Assembly (NCBI RefSeq): GCF_018860825.1
Contig: NZ_JAHKPZ010000034.1
Span: 1 to 64,000 of the forward strand
Source: Lacinutrix sp. C3R15
Lineage (GTDB): Bacteria; Bacteroidota; Bacteroidia; Flavobacteriales; Flavobacteriaceae
Reading direction: 5' to 3'
Length of the DNA: 64,000 nt
Shown here piece by piece: positions 35,326 to 45,133 of the stretch (positions are counted from its first letter, which is position 1; each line of letters starts with the position of its first letter). The position numbers were made by a program, and so were the translations under genes. The notes under the pieces were generated by a model that saw nothing but the letters and a program-made list of their open reading frames with translations, did no database searches and was not told the DNA's origin.

Positions 35326-36423
35326 TTGAGCATACCTGATGATAATATTTGGAAATTAGCCTTAGAGTATACCAACATTGGTGTTTGGGAATACGACGCG
35401 GAAACCAAAGAAGTTTTTTACTCTAACGAATCTAATAAAATATTAGGTTTTGATGAAGACAACGTCTTAAAAGATAATATTAACGCTTGGAATGATAGAG
35501 TTCATGAAAAAGATAGAGTGGCCTACTTTCAAGATTTTACAGAACTACTAAATGGTGTAACACCTAACTACCAAAACGAACACAGAATACGTTGTAAAGA
35601 TGGTAGCTATAAATGGATTTTAGACAAAGGTAAAATAGTTTCTTGGCTAAAAAACGGCCAACCCAAAAGAGTAATTGGTACACATACAGACATAACTATT
35701 TTAAAAAACTCAGAGCAGATTACAAAAGATGCTCTAAACTTAGCTAGTAAGCAAAATAATCAATTAAGAAATTTTGCTCATATTGTTACCCACAACCTAA
35801 AACAACATGCTGGTAATTTTGAAAGCTTAATTTACCTGTATCATGAAGCAGAAACAAACAGTGAAAAAAAAGAGTTAATAAATCATCTTGAAACTCTTTC
35901 TAATTCATTAACTAAAACCATAAATAATTTAAACCAAGTTGTTTCTGTACAAGCTAATAAAAATAATAGGGTTGAAAAAATATTTATAGCTCAAGAAGTT
36001 AAAAACGTATTAAACTCTTTAGATTTTGTTATAGCAGAAAATAAAGTAACAATACATAATAACATTAATACCAACTTATTCATTAATTACAACCCTTCTT
36101 ATTTTGAAAGTGTTATACTTAACCTTTTAACAAATGCTATAAAATATAAACATCCAGAAAGAGACCCTGTTATTAGTATAGACTCTAAGGTAGAGAACAA
36201 AACTTTATATTTAATAATTTCTGATAATGGTCTAGGTATTGATTTAAATAAATATGGTGATAATGTATTTGGCCTTTATAAAACGTTTCATAAAAACGAT
36301 AACTCAGAAGGAGTTGGTTTATACCTCATAAAAAACCAAATAGAATCTTTTGGTGGTAAAATTGCTATTGAAAGTCAAGTAAATATAGGTACCACATTTA
36401 CTATTACTACTACTCATTTGTAA
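35326..36423 (+). CDS. PAS-domain sensor histidine kinase (first of a tandem pair)
   Basis: 365 residues, no membrane segment. PAS_3-type sensor domain (about 8-128, ending RVIGTHTDIT), a HisKA-like helix with His156 in AHIVTHNLKQHAGN, and a HATPase_c domain (NLLTNAIKYKHPE, DNGLGIDLNKYGDNVFGLYKTF, GVGLYLIKNQIES). The start is TTG at 35326; no ATG is available before the PAS domain. The H-box lacks the usual proline (HNLKQHAG instead of HDLKxPL), as in many Bacteroidota kinases. A paralogue follows 178 bp downstream. No response regulator is adjacent. Probably cytosolic sensing. Confidence 0.88.
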   Translation: MSIPDDNIWKLALEYTNIGVWEYDAETKEVFYSNESNKILGFDEDNVLKDNINAWNDRVHEKDRVAYFQDFTELLNGVTPNYQNEHRIRCKDGSYKWILDKGKIVSWLKNGQPKRVIGTHTDITILKNSEQITKDALNLASKQNNQLRNFAHIVTHNLKQHAGNFESLIYLYHEAETNSEKKELINHLETLSNSLTKTINNLNQVVSVQANKNNRVEKIFIAQEVKNVLNSLDFVIAENKVTIHNNINTNLFINYNPSYFESVILNLLTNAIKYKHPERDPVISIDSKVENKTLYLIISDNGLGIDLNKYGDNVFGLYKTFHKNDNSEGVGLYLIKNQIESFGGKIAIESQVNIGTTFTITTTHL

Positions 36424-36601
36424 TCTATTTATTTTCATGTTTAGAACATAATTTAAGATTATATATCAACATAATCTTAAAATAATTATGCGTTTTATCG
36501 TGTTTTATTGTATTTAATCGTATTTTTGAAAAACAATTTGTTAAAAACAATTAATAAAAGCTAGTTTTTTACATTTAGTTTTCCCTAATATTACACACAA
36601 C

Positions 36602-37750
36602 ATGAAAACCCAATTAAAATCAACACAAGAATTAAACAAAAGTGTTGTTTATAATTCCGAATTAATCTTAGAAGAAAGAATATCTAAATTTGCATTAGAC
36701 AGCTCTAATATAGGTGTTTGGGATTTTGATGTTATTAATAAAAAAGTTAATTACTCTGAAGAAGCAAAAAAAATACTTAATCTAGAACTAGAGGAAGATA
36801 ATATTGCTTCTTATAATTGGCAAGAAAAAATTCACCCAGACGATTTAGATAATGTACTTAAAAATTTATTAAGCCATATCAATAATGAGCAACCAAACTA
36901 CATAAGTGAGCATAGAATATTGATGAAAGATGGCACTTATAAATGGATAAAAGATATAGGTAAAATTATTGAAAGAGATAAAGATGGAAATTACACACGT
37001 ATGTTAGGTACTACTACCAACATTGACAAACGTAAAAAACAAGAAGCAAAATTAATAGAAAATCAAAATATTATTAAAGAGCAAAATAAACAACTTAAAA
37101 ACTTTGCTCTTATAGTTTCTCATAATTTAAAATCTCATACTGCTAATTTTGAAAGTTTATTAGAGTTTTATGATGATACGAAAGATGAAAAAGAAAGAAA
37201 TGAAATTATAACGCATTTAAAAACGGTAAATTCTTCACTAACCAAAACAATATCTAATTTAAATAAAATTGTAAATACTCACAATATAGACAACCTAAGT
37301 ACACAAACCCTTAATTTAAGAGAGGTAATTGTTAGTACTATAAAACTATTAGAAGTTAAAATAAAGAAAACAAATACAATTGTTAATATTAATATAGATA
37401 GTACTCTAAAATTAGAATTTAATTTAGTTTATTTTGAAAGTATAATTCAAAACCTACTTTCTAATGCAATAAAATATAGGCATCCTAATAGAGTACCTAT
37501 TATAAATATAGATGCCAAAACAACTGAAAAAAACATAACTATTATCATAAAGGATAATGGTTTAGGTTTAGATTTAAATAAATATGGAGATGCTGTTTTT
37601 GGTTTGTATAGAACTTTTCATAATAACAAAAACTCAGAAGGTGTTGGTTTATATCTTATAAAAAATCAAATTGAAGCTTTAAATGGTACTATAGATATTG
37701 AAAGTACCGTAAATGTAGGTACTTCTTTTACTTTAACCTTTTCAAAATAA
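36602..37750 (+). CDS. PAS-domain sensor histidine kinase (second of a tandem pair)
   Basis: 382 residues with the same order as the preceding kinase: a 25-residue N-terminal extension, PAS (about 28-145), short coiled coil, phospho-acceptor His174 in ALIVSHNLKSHTAN, and HATPase_c with NLLSNAIKYRHPN, DNGLGLDLNKYGDAVFGLYRTF and GVGLYLIKNQIEA. The two proteins are clear paralogues by duplication but have diverged most in the PAS domain and linker. It has its own upstream region with T tracts phased at 10 bp and a TATTTTTG box, suggesting separate expression. It ends in a strong terminator. Confidence 0.9.
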   Translation: MKTQLKSTQELNKSVVYNSELILEERISKFALDSSNIGVWDFDVINKKVNYSEEAKKILNLELEEDNIASYNWQEKIHPDDLDNVLKNLLSHINNEQPNYISEHRILMKDGTYKWIKDIGKIIERDKDGNYTRMLGTTTNIDKRKKQEAKLIENQNIIKEQNKQLKNFALIVSHNLKSHTANFESLLEFYDDTKDEKERNEIITHLKTVNSSLTKTISNLNKIVNTHNIDNLSTQTLNLREVIVSTIKLLEVKIKKTNTIVNINIDSTLKLEFNLVYFESIIQNLLSNAIKYRHPNRVPIINIDAKTTEKNITIIIKDNGLGLDLNKYGDAVFGLYRTFHNNKNSEGVGLYLIKNQIEALNGTIDIESTVNVGTSFTLTFSK

Positions 37751-37783
37751 AAAAAGTCTAGCAAATTTGCTAGACTTTTTTTT
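37751..37783 (+). terminator. Bidirectional terminator between the second kinase and rny
   Basis: AAGTCTAGC and GCTAGACTT arms around AAATTT, flanked by A and T runs. The whole 37751-37780 block is a perfect palindrome, so it can stop both converging transcripts. Confidence 0.92.
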
Positions 37784-37801
37784 ACATAAATAATTAAATT
37801 C

Positions 37802-39376
37802 TTACTTAGCAATATTCACAGCTCTAGTTTCACGTATAACTGTAACTTTAACCTGACCAGGATAAGTCATGTCGGTTTGTATTTTTTGCGAAATGTTAAA
37901 CGATAAGTCTACTGCATTTTGATCAGAAACTTTTTCACTTTCTACAATTACTCTTAATTCACGTCCTGCTTGTATAGCATATGCTTTCTTAACACCTTGA
38001 AATCCAAACGCTATTTCCTCTAAGTCTTTTAAACGTTGTATATAACTATCTAAAACTTGTCTTCTAGCTCCTGGTCTTGCTCCTGAAATAGCATCACATA
38101 CTTGAATAATAGGAGACAATAAAGAGGTCATTTCTATTTCATCATGGTGTGCACCAATAGCATTACACACATCTTCTTTTTCACCAAACTTTTCAGCCCA
38201 TTGCATCCCTAATATAGCGTGAGGAGTTTCCATATCTGCTTCTGCATCTGGTACTTTACCTATATCATGTAATAAACCTGCTCGTTTTGCTAGTTTAGGA
38301 TTTAAACCTAATTCTGCAGCCATTACACCACAAAGTTTTGCTACTTCTCTAGAGTGTTGTAATAAATTTTGACCGTAAGAAGAACGATACTTCATTCTAC
38401 CAACCATTTTAATTAACTCTGGATGTAAGTTGTGTATTCCTAAATCAATAACTGTACGCTTACCAACTTCAATAATTTCTTGTTCAATTTGCTTTTGCGT
38501 TTTCTTTACTACTTCTTCAATTCTAGCAGGATGAATACGTCCATCTGTTACTAATTTATGTAAAGACAAACGAGCAACTTCTCTTCTTACAGAATCAAAA
38601 CAAGATAGTATAATTGCTTCTGGTGTATCATCTACAATAATCTCTACTCCTGTAGCAGCCTCAATAGCACGTATATTTCTTCCTTCTCTACCAATGATAC
38701 GTCCTTTAACGTCATCAGATTCAATATTAAATACAGACACGCAATTATCTACTGCTTCTTCTGTACCTATACGTTGTATGGTGTTAATAATAACTTTTTT
38801 AGCTTCTTGCTGTGCAGTCATTTTAGCTTCTTCAAGTGTGCTTTGTACAAAAGCCATAGCATCATTTTTAGCTTCACCTTTTAAAGATTCTACTAGTTGC
38901 TCTTTAGCTTCTTCTGCAGAAAGACTAGAAATAACCTCTAGTTGTTCTACTTGACTTTTATGTAGTTTATCAAGTTCAACTTGCTTTTTTTCAAGAATAT
39001 CTAACCTATGGTTATAGTCCTTAATCTTTGCTTCTACTTGTATATTTACTTTTTTATTTTTAGATAGCTCACTAGATAATTGTGATTCTTTATCGCGAAT
39101 ACGTTTCTCTGTTTCAGCCATTTTCTTATCTCTAGATAAGATTACTTTTTCATGTTCAGCTTTTAATTCAATAAACTTTTCTTTTGCTTGAAGAATTTTA
39201 TCTTTTTTTATAGTCTCTCCTTCACTTTTTGCTTCTTTTAAAATAGATGTAGCAGATTTTTCTGCATTTTTAATAAGCTTTGATGCATTATTTTTTTCTA
39301 ATGTTTTAGCTATAATATATCCTATAATTACACCTGTTACAATGCCTATTATTGCAAATATAATTGTATTACTCAT
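37802..39376 (-). CDS. rny: Ribonuclease Y
   Basis: 524 residues. N-terminal membrane anchor ([18 protein letters not shown]), long coiled coil (about 30-200), KH RNA-binding domain ([15 protein letters not shown], about 220-265) and an HD nuclease domain (LLHDIGKV, about 340-440). A membrane-bound endoribonuclease that starts mRNA decay. It lies downstream of the zapA/6S-like block on the same strand. Confidence 0.96.
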   Translation of the reverse strand: MSNTIIFAIIGIVTGVIIGYIIAKTLEKNNASKLIKNAEKSATSILKEAKSEGETIKKDKILQAKEKFIELKAEHEKVILSRDKKMAETEKRIRDKESQLSSELSKNKKVNIQVEAKIKDYNHRLDILEKKQVELDKLHKSQVEQLEVISSLSAEEAKEQLVESLKGEAKNDAMAFVQSTLEEAKMTAQQEAKKVIINTIQRIGTEEAVDNCVSVFNIESDDVKGRIIGREGRNIRAIEAATGVEIIVDDTPEAIILSCFDSVRREVARLSLHKLVTDGRIHPARIEEVVKKTQKQIEQEIIEVGKRTVIDLGIHNLHPELIKMVGRMKYRSSYGQNLLQHSREVAKLCGVMAAELGLNPKLAKRAGLLHDIGKVPDAEADMETPHAILGMQWAEKFGEKEDVCNAIGAHHDEIEMTSLLSPIIQVCDAISGARPGARRQVLDSYIQRLKDLEEIAFGFQGVKKAYAIQAGRELRVIVESEKVSDQNAVDLSFNISQKIQTDMTYPGQVKVTVIRETRAVNIAK

Positions 39377-39401
39377 GTTTTGTTAATTAGTTTTAATATA
39401 T

Positions 39402-39572
39402 AAAAAAGCCTACATCAGTATAAAGTTTTGTATAAACTCCTTAAAAACAAGTTTAGGGCTAACAAGCTGATCAAGTATCTACTCAAGGTAGCTCGCTTTT
39501 ACAACTTAAACTCACCCTTTTTAAAGAATTAACGTTGAGTTTATCAAAAAAAATAACTAATGCAGGCAGTAA
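39402..39572 (-). ncRNA. ssrS: 6S-like RNA between zapA and rny
   Basis: The minus strand can fold into one long interrupted rod. The ends pair (GCCTGCATTAGT near 39567 with ACTGATGTAGGC near 39408). Inner pairs are GATAAACTC with GAGTTTATAC, TTAAAAA with TTTTTAA, and AGCGAGCT with AGCTTGTT; the apical stem is TTGAGTA with TACTTGA. It ends at a six-T run (39402-39407). Several positions pair only on the minus strand, as G-U. The position (after zapA, before rny) is where Bacteroidota 6S RNA is found as far as I recall. 6S RNA sequesters housekeeping RNA polymerase. Exact ends are estimated. Confidence 0.7.
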
Positions 39573-39597
39573 CCTTTATTTTATTTAAAGAACGACT

Positions 39598-39891
39598 TTA
39601 AGAATTTAAATGTTCATGTAACAAATTATTTAAAGCATTTAGCTTTTGCTGTACATGTTCATTTGTATTTTCTTTATCTATAGTATTTTGTTCTGCTTGA
39701 GAAGCAAACTGTAAAGCACACATGGCTAAAACATCTTGTTTATCTCTTACAGAATAACTTTGCTCAAACTGCGTAATCATAGCTTCAATATTTTTAGCTG
39801 CTTTACGTAAACCTTCTTCCTGACTTGGGTTTATGGTTAAAGGATATACTCTATTAGCTATAGATAGCTTTATTTTAAGCTGTTCTGCCAT
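39598..39891 (-). CDS. zapA: Cell division protein ZapA
   Basis: 97 residues: a small N-terminal alpha/beta domain (LKIKLSIANRVYPLTINPSQEEGLRKAAKNI) and a C-terminal coiled coil. ZapA binds and bundles FtsZ at the division ring. It starts 14 bp after a coiled-coil gene that shares its promoter, and is followed by the 6S-like RNA. Confidence 0.92.
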   Translation of the reverse strand: MAEQLKIKLSIANRVYPLTINPSQEEGLRKAAKNIEAMITQFEQSYSVRDKQDVLAMCALQFASQAEQNTIDKENTNEHVQQKLNALNNLLHEHLNS

Positions 39892-39905
39892 TTAACTATG
39901 TATCA

Positions 39906-40196
39906 TTATTCAGAAAGTTGCGATATACAATAATCTATCTCTCTAATTAATGTATTTATTTTAAGCTTAGTTTCTCTCTTATTATTATCACTGCCAAGCA
40001 AAGAATTTGCCATTTTAAGTGCTTCATATTTTTCTTGCCAATCAACAATTTGTTTTTGTTGCTCTTGAAGTTTTCTATTAGATACCTGTAAAGCCTCTTC
40101 TAGTTTAACATTAGTTTGCTTTAAAACTTCTTGTTTATGCAACACTTTGTTAATTTTATTTTCTAAAGCATCTACAATATCTTCAATATGACTCAT
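39906..40196 (-). CDS. Short coiled-coil protein upstream of zapA
   Basis: 96 residues, almost entirely coiled coil (LENKINKVLHKQEVLKQTN ... KLQEQQKQIVDWQEKYEALK) with no signal or membrane segment. It is translated just before zapA (14 bp) from a clear promoter. Size, composition and context suggest a ZapB-like partner of ZapA at the Z ring. That function is inferred; sequence identity to proteobacterial ZapB is not evident by eye. Confidence 0.85.
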   Translation of the reverse strand: MSHIEDIVDALENKINKVLHKQEVLKQTNVKLEEALQVSNRKLQEQQKQIVDWQEKYEALKMANSLLGSDNNKRETKLKINTLIREIDYCISQLSE

Positions 40197-40219
40197 TTAC
40201 AAATTCAATACTTATCTCA

Positions 40220-40250
40220 CAAAGTTAACATTCCTAAATCGAATTAACAA
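40220..40250 (-). promoter_or_regulatory. Bacteroidota-type promoter of the coiled coil-zapA operon
   Basis: Minus strand: TTG (40248-40250), 20 nt, TAACTTTG (40220-40227). The -7 box and spacer are the same as those of the pyrR promoter. Confidence 0.65.
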
Positions 40251-40374
40251 TTGTTTTTTATAATAAAAATAAAAATTCTTTAAAACGGCTAACTATCAAT
40301 ACTATGGCGTAGTATTTGATTAAAACTTTGCAGTTTTATTTCAAATTAAATACATTAGCATTACAATTTATTTT

Positions 40375-42063
40375 ATGAGAATTTTATTTATTTCATTGCT
40401 CCTTTTTTCTACTTTAAGTTATGCTCAAAGCATATATCCTTTAGATTACTTTAGATCTCCTTTAGATATTACTTTAGTGGCTGCAGGTACTTTTGGTGAA
40501 TTAAGATCAAACCATTTTCATTCTGGCATAGATTTAAAAACACAACAGCGTCAAGGCTTAAATGTTTATGGTTCTGCAGATGGCTATGTAAGTAGAATTA
40601 AAGTTTCTCATTTTGGATACGGAAAAGCATTATATATAACACACCCTAATGGGTATACTACGGTTTATGGTCATTTACAAAGTTTTTCTAAAGAAATTGA
40701 AGCTTATGTAAAAAAGCACCAATACGAAGAGGAATCTTTTGAAATTCAACTTTTTCCTAATCCGGAAGAATTACCAATTAAAAAAGGAGATATTGTAGCT
40801 TATTCTGGTAACACAGGCGGTTCTGGAGGTCCGCATTTACATTATGAAATTAGAGATAATGAAGAAAGACCTTTAAACCCTTTACTTTTTGGTTTAGACA
40901 TAAAAGATAGTACCAAACCTATAATTACAGAAGTTTATGCCTATGCTATTGGTGAAAATGCTCACGTAAATAAATCTAAAAGAAAACAAAAACTACGTTT
41001 AATAGATAATAAAAATGGTACCTATTCTGTAGAAAACCTTGAAGCCTACGGAAAAATTGGCTTTGCCATTGCAACCATAGACAGACAGGATTTAGCGGCC
41101 AATAAAAATGGGGTTTATAATATTCAAACAAGATATAATGGTGATTTGTGTTTTGAAATAGACTTTAAACGTTTTTCTTTTAGTGAAACTAGACATTTAA
41201 ATCGTTTTATAGATTATGCGCATTACAAAACAAAAAAACAAAGACTTCAAAAATTATTTATTGAAGAAAACAATCCTTTAAGTCTTTATAATAGAGAAGC
41301 TAATGATGGTTTTATTGAAGTTGAAGACAGTACTTCTTCTGTATATAAAGTTCGTGTAACAGATTTTGAATCTAATGATACCTGGTTGCAAATAAATATT
41401 AAAGGTGTAAAAACAAAAGAGGTACAACCTAAAGAAAACACCGCTACTTCTCATTATCTTTACGCAAATGAAGAAATGCACTTAAATGAAGGTCGTGTAA
41501 AGGTTAGCATACCTAAAAACACGTTTTATGATGATTTTTTTATAGATTTTAAAGTTTCTAATGACACCTTAACACTTCATAAAAATACCATTCCTGCAAT
41601 AAAATATTTCAATATTAGTTATGATTTAAGTGATTATAAAACCGAAGATGCCAGCAAATTATATATAGCAAGGTTAGTTGGTTGGAATGATTATCCGTTA
41701 TATTCTAACACAAAAAGAAAAGGAAATATTTTAACAACCAGCACAAGAGATTTAGGTAAATATGCTTTAGCAGCAGACACTGTAGCTCCTACCATTACTC
41801 CTCTAAATTTTTCTAAAGGAAAATGGCTTAGTAAGTACAAATATTTAAAACTAAAAATTGAAGACAAAGACTCAGGTATATCTAATTATAGAGCAACTTT
41901 AAACGGAAAATGGATATTAATGGAGTATGACTATAAAACAAAAACATTAACTTACAACTTTAATGACGCGGTTTCTACAGAAACTAAAAATAATTTAAAG
42001 CTAATTGTTACTGATAATGTTGGAAATAATTCTACATTTGAAACTATGTTTTACCGAAAATAA
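40375..42063 (+). CDS. M23-family metallopeptidase (LytM-type)
   Basis: 562 residues. Signal peptide ending LSYAQ, then the LytM domain (about 30-175) with zinc ligands His49 and Asp53 (HSGID) and His156 (GPHLHYEIR), plus the catalytic His100 (YGHLQ). This predicts an active peptidoglycan endopeptidase. A long C-terminal region (about 180-562) is beta-rich with no domain I recognise. It is followed after 10 bp by a TonB-dependent receptor read from a TTG start. Confidence 0.92.
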   Translation: MRILFISLLLFSTLSYAQSIYPLDYFRSPLDITLVAAGTFGELRSNHFHSGIDLKTQQRQGLNVYGSADGYVSRIKVSHFGYGKALYITHPNGYTTVYGHLQSFSKEIEAYVKKHQYEEESFEIQLFPNPEELPIKKGDIVAYSGNTGGSGGPHLHYEIRDNEERPLNPLLFGLDIKDSTKPIITEVYAYAIGENAHVNKSKRKQKLRLIDNKNGTYSVENLEAYGKIGFAIATIDRQDLAANKNGVYNIQTRYNGDLCFEIDFKRFSFSETRHLNRFIDYAHYKTKKQRLQKLFIEENNPLSLYNREANDGFIEVEDSTSSVYKVRVTDFESNDTWLQINIKGVKTKEVQPKENTATSHYLYANEEMHLNEGRVKVSIPKNTFYDDFFIDFKVSNDTLTLHKNTIPAIKYFNISYDLSDYKTEDASKLYIARLVGWNDYPLYSNTKRKGNILTTSTRDLGKYALAADTVAPTITPLNFSKGKWLSKYKYLKLKIEDKDSGISNYRATLNGKWILMEYDYKTKTLTYNFNDAVSTETKNNLKLIVTDNVGNNSTFETMFYRK

Positions 42064-42073
42064 AAAAACAATC

Positions 42074-44536
42074 TTGAATACTAAATTTCAACTCCTAGCG
42101 GCTTTCTTTTTAATTATACCATGTTTTATGTTTGCACAAACAGGAACTATAAAAGGTGTAATACTTGATGAGTTTAATAACCCTGTAGATAACATAAACA
42201 TTAAAACTAAAGAAGCTGGTACTACAACCAATGAAAATGGTTTTTATCTTTTAAAAATTCCGGCTAATCAAGATATAACTGTAACTTTTAGTCATATCTC
42301 TTTAAAAAAAACAGTTGCTACTTTTAACCTAAAAAACGGAGAAGAAATAGAGTTTAATCCTGTTATGAAAACTAATGTAGAACAAATTGCTACAGTAGTT
42401 ATTTCAGGAAGAAAAAGAAAAGATGTAGAAGGTATAATTACCCTAAAACCTGCAACTATCAGAAAAATTCCTGGTGCTAATGCAGGTGTAGAAAATTTAT
42501 TAAAAACACTTCCTGGTGTGAGTAGTAATAATGAGCTAAGTACTCAATATTCAGTTCGTGGTGGTAATTATGATGAAAACCTTGTTTATGTTAATGGTAT
42601 TGAAGTGTACAGACCGTTTTTAATTCGCTCAGGACAACAAGAAGGATTAAGTTTTGTAAATACAGATTTAGTTCAAAATGTAGACTTTTCTGCAGGAGGA
42701 TTTCAAGCCAAATATGGAGATAAGCTTTCTTCTGTTTTAGATATTACCTACAGAAAACCTACAGATTTTGGTATCGCTGCAGATTTAAGCTTACTTGGCG
42801 GAAGTCTTGCTATTGAAGCCATAAGTAATGACAACAAACTAACAGGAATTGTTGGTGTGCGTTATAGAGATAATAGTTTATTAGTAAACGCCAAAGAAAC
42901 AGAAACCAATTATGACCCTAAATTTTTAGATGTTCAATCTTTTGTTACTTATAAGTTTACAGATAAGTTTAGCCTAAGCTTTTTAGGAAACGCTTCGCTT
43001 AACAAGTACAATTATGAGCCACAAACAAGACAAACTAATTTTGGTACACTATCAGACCCAATTGCTTTACTTGTTTATTATGAAGGACAAGAAAAAGATG
43101 CATACCAAACCCTTTTTGGAGCCATACAAGGAAGCTATAAAGTTAATGACAACTTAAACTTAAATTTAGTAGCCTCTACATACCATACTACAGAAGAAGA
43201 ATATTTTGATATTTTAGCCCAATACAGACTTGGTGAAGTAAACACTAATATTGGTGATGAAGATTTAGGTGAAGTAGAGTTTAGCGAAGGTATTGGCGGA
43301 CAATTAAATCATGGTAGAAATGATTTAGATGCACTTATTACCACTATTGAACACAAAGGAGATTATAAATTAGAAGAAAATAACTTTGAATGGTCTATAA
43401 AATATACTAATGAAGATATTAGAGACAGACTAGTAGAATGGGAAGTTATAGACTCTGCAGGCTTTTCTATAAATCCTCCTGACCTTGATTATTTTGATGA
43501 ACAACCATACCAACCCAATGAAGGCCCAATTGAAGCATACCAAAATGTTAGGGCTACCAACAATACATCTATAGACAGAATTCAAGCCTATTTACAATGG
43601 AGCAGACGCTTTGACGTTGGTGAAAGTGAACTTTGGCTAAATGCTGGAGCAAGAATGCATAACTGGAATGTACAAGGTGATGGTATTGAAAGTAATAATC
43701 AAACTGTTTTTAGCCCTAGAGCACAAGTTGCCATAAAACCTAATTGGAAAAAAGACATGCTTTTTAGATTTGGAACTGGTTTATATTACCAACCTCCTTT
43801 TTATAGAGAACTTCGTGATGAAAATGGAGAAGTACAGCCAAATGTAAAAGCCCAACAATCTATACATTTTGTTTTAGGTAATGATTATAGTTTTAAAATG
43901 TGGAATAGACCTTTTAAACTTACCTCTGAAGCATACTACAAAAAGTTAAACGATGTAAACCCATATACCGTTGAAAACGTAAGAATACGTTACAGCGCTA
44001 GTAATAATGCCGAAGCATATGCCTACGGATTAGACTTAAGATTAAACGGAGAGTTTGTTACAGGAACAGAATCTTGGTTTAGTTTTGGTTATTTAAAAAC
44101 CGAAGAAAACATTGATAATCGTGGCTATATAGCAAGACCAACAGACCAACGTTTAAAATTTGCAGCTTTATTTCAAGATTATGTGCCTAATATGCCAAAC
44201 TTAAAAATGTATTTAAACTTGGTATATAATACTGGACTACCTGGTGGTTCACCAAGTTATGCAGATCCTTATGTGTACCAAAACCGTTTACCAGATTACA
44301 AACGTGCAGATTTAGGTTTTCAATATGTAATTGTAGATGATAATAAACAGTATACTTCTGGTTGGCGAAAACCTTTTAAAGAACTTACTTTAGGACTAGA
44401 AATTTTTAATGTTTTTGATGTACAAAACTCGATTACCAATACTTGGGTTAGAGATGTATATAGCAAGCGCCAATATGCAATACCAAATTACCTAACACCT
44501 AGAGTTTTTAATGTAAGAACTACAATGAAATTTTAA
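42074..44536 (+). CDS. TonB-dependent receptor with N-terminal carboxypeptidase-regulatory domain
   Basis: 820 residues from a TTG start at 42074, which gives a clean signal peptide (MNTKFQLLAAFFLIIPCFMFAQ). An upstream in-frame ATG at 42005 would overlap the M23 gene by 59 bp and place a charged tail before the signal. Domains: CarboxypepD_reg-like (about 22-100), plug (about 115-225, with GVENLLKTLPGVSSNNE and SVRGGNYDENLVYVNG), and a beta-barrel ending ...FNVRTTMKF with a terminal aromatic. The substrate is unknown. No SusD partner follows, so glycan uptake is not implied. Co-expressed with the M23 peptidase. Confidence 0.92.
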   Translation: MNTKFQLLAAFFLIIPCFMFAQTGTIKGVILDEFNNPVDNINIKTKEAGTTTNENGFYLLKIPANQDITVTFSHISLKKTVATFNLKNGEEIEFNPVMKTNVEQIATVVISGRKRKDVEGIITLKPATIRKIPGANAGVENLLKTLPGVSSNNELSTQYSVRGGNYDENLVYVNGIEVYRPFLIRSGQQEGLSFVNTDLVQNVDFSAGGFQAKYGDKLSSVLDITYRKPTDFGIAADLSLLGGSLAIEAISNDNKLTGIVGVRYRDNSLLVNAKETETNYDPKFLDVQSFVTYKFTDKFSLSFLGNASLNKYNYEPQTRQTNFGTLSDPIALLVYYEGQEKDAYQTLFGAIQGSYKVNDNLNLNLVASTYHTTEEEYFDILAQYRLGEVNTNIGDEDLGEVEFSEGIGGQLNHGRNDLDALITTIEHKGDYKLEENNFEWSIKYTNEDIRDRLVEWEVIDSAGFSINPPDLDYFDEQPYQPNEGPIEAYQNVRATNNTSIDRIQAYLQWSRRFDVGESELWLNAGARMHNWNVQGDGIESNNQTVFSPRAQVAIKPNWKKDMLFRFGTGLYYQPPFYRELRDENGEVQPNVKAQQSIHFVLGNDYSFKMWNRPFKLTSEAYYKKLNDVNPYTVENVRIRYSASNNAEAYAYGLDLRLNGEFVTGTESWFSFGYLKTEENIDNRGYIARPTDQRLKFAALFQDYVPNMPNLKMYLNLVYNTGLPGGSPSYADPYVYQNRLPDYKRADLGFQYVIVDDNKQYTSGWRKPFKELTLGLEIFNVFDVQNSITNTWVRDVYSKRQYAIPNYLTPRVFNVRTTMKF

Positions 44537-44642
44537 ATAAAATAACCTTAGAGCTTTTTACACTCTTAAAAAAAATACTGCTTAAACATATTTTAACATT
44601 TTATTTAATAACAAAACCATTAACCTTGGTAAATTTGTAGCC

Positions 44643-45017
44643 ATGAAACAATTGTTTAGAAATATAATGGCGTTAAGCCTGCTACTTGCTTATAGTTTAA
44701 GCATAAGCATTTCTATGCAAAACATGCTTATTGATGTTGTTTCAGAGAACAGTCAACAACATGATGTAGCCCTTAATACTTCTAATTCTAAAACGCCAGA
44801 ATTATCTGCTTTTCCAGATTTAGAACTATTATCTGATTTAGGAAATGAAAGCTATTTTAATTTTCATTCCGAAAAATTTAAATCTCAGTTTCCGCTTTTC
44901 AAATACATTGAAAACTATACAGAAACTAAAGATAATCAATATCTTTTTAGCTGTGTAAACATACAGCCAGGCTTAGATTTAGATGCGCTACTCTACCCTT
45001 TTCATACGTTTTCATAA
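44643..45017 (+). CDS. Hypothetical exported small protein
   Basis: 124 residues with an N-terminal hydrophobic segment (IMALSLLLAYSLSISISM) that is either a signal peptide or an anchor. The rest is acidic and soluble, with no recognisable domain. A TAAATTTG box (44630-44637) ends 5 bp before the ATG, but no -33 box accompanies it, so the promoter is uncertain. The codon use resembles the neighbours, which supports a real gene. Confidence 0.65.
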   Translation: MKQLFRNIMALSLLLAYSLSISISMQNMLIDVVSENSQQHDVALNTSNSKTPELSAFPDLELLSDLGNESYFNFHSEKFKSQFPLFKYIENYTETKDNQYLFSCVNIQPGLDLDALLYPFHTFS

Positions 45018-45133
45018 TATTATTTTTTTATTTCACAGCACAACTAAACACAACAAAATCATTTAGTTGCACTTTATCATTCTTGGTATTTCACCAAGAA
45101 ACAACACGTATAATAAAATAAAAAAATAAAATC

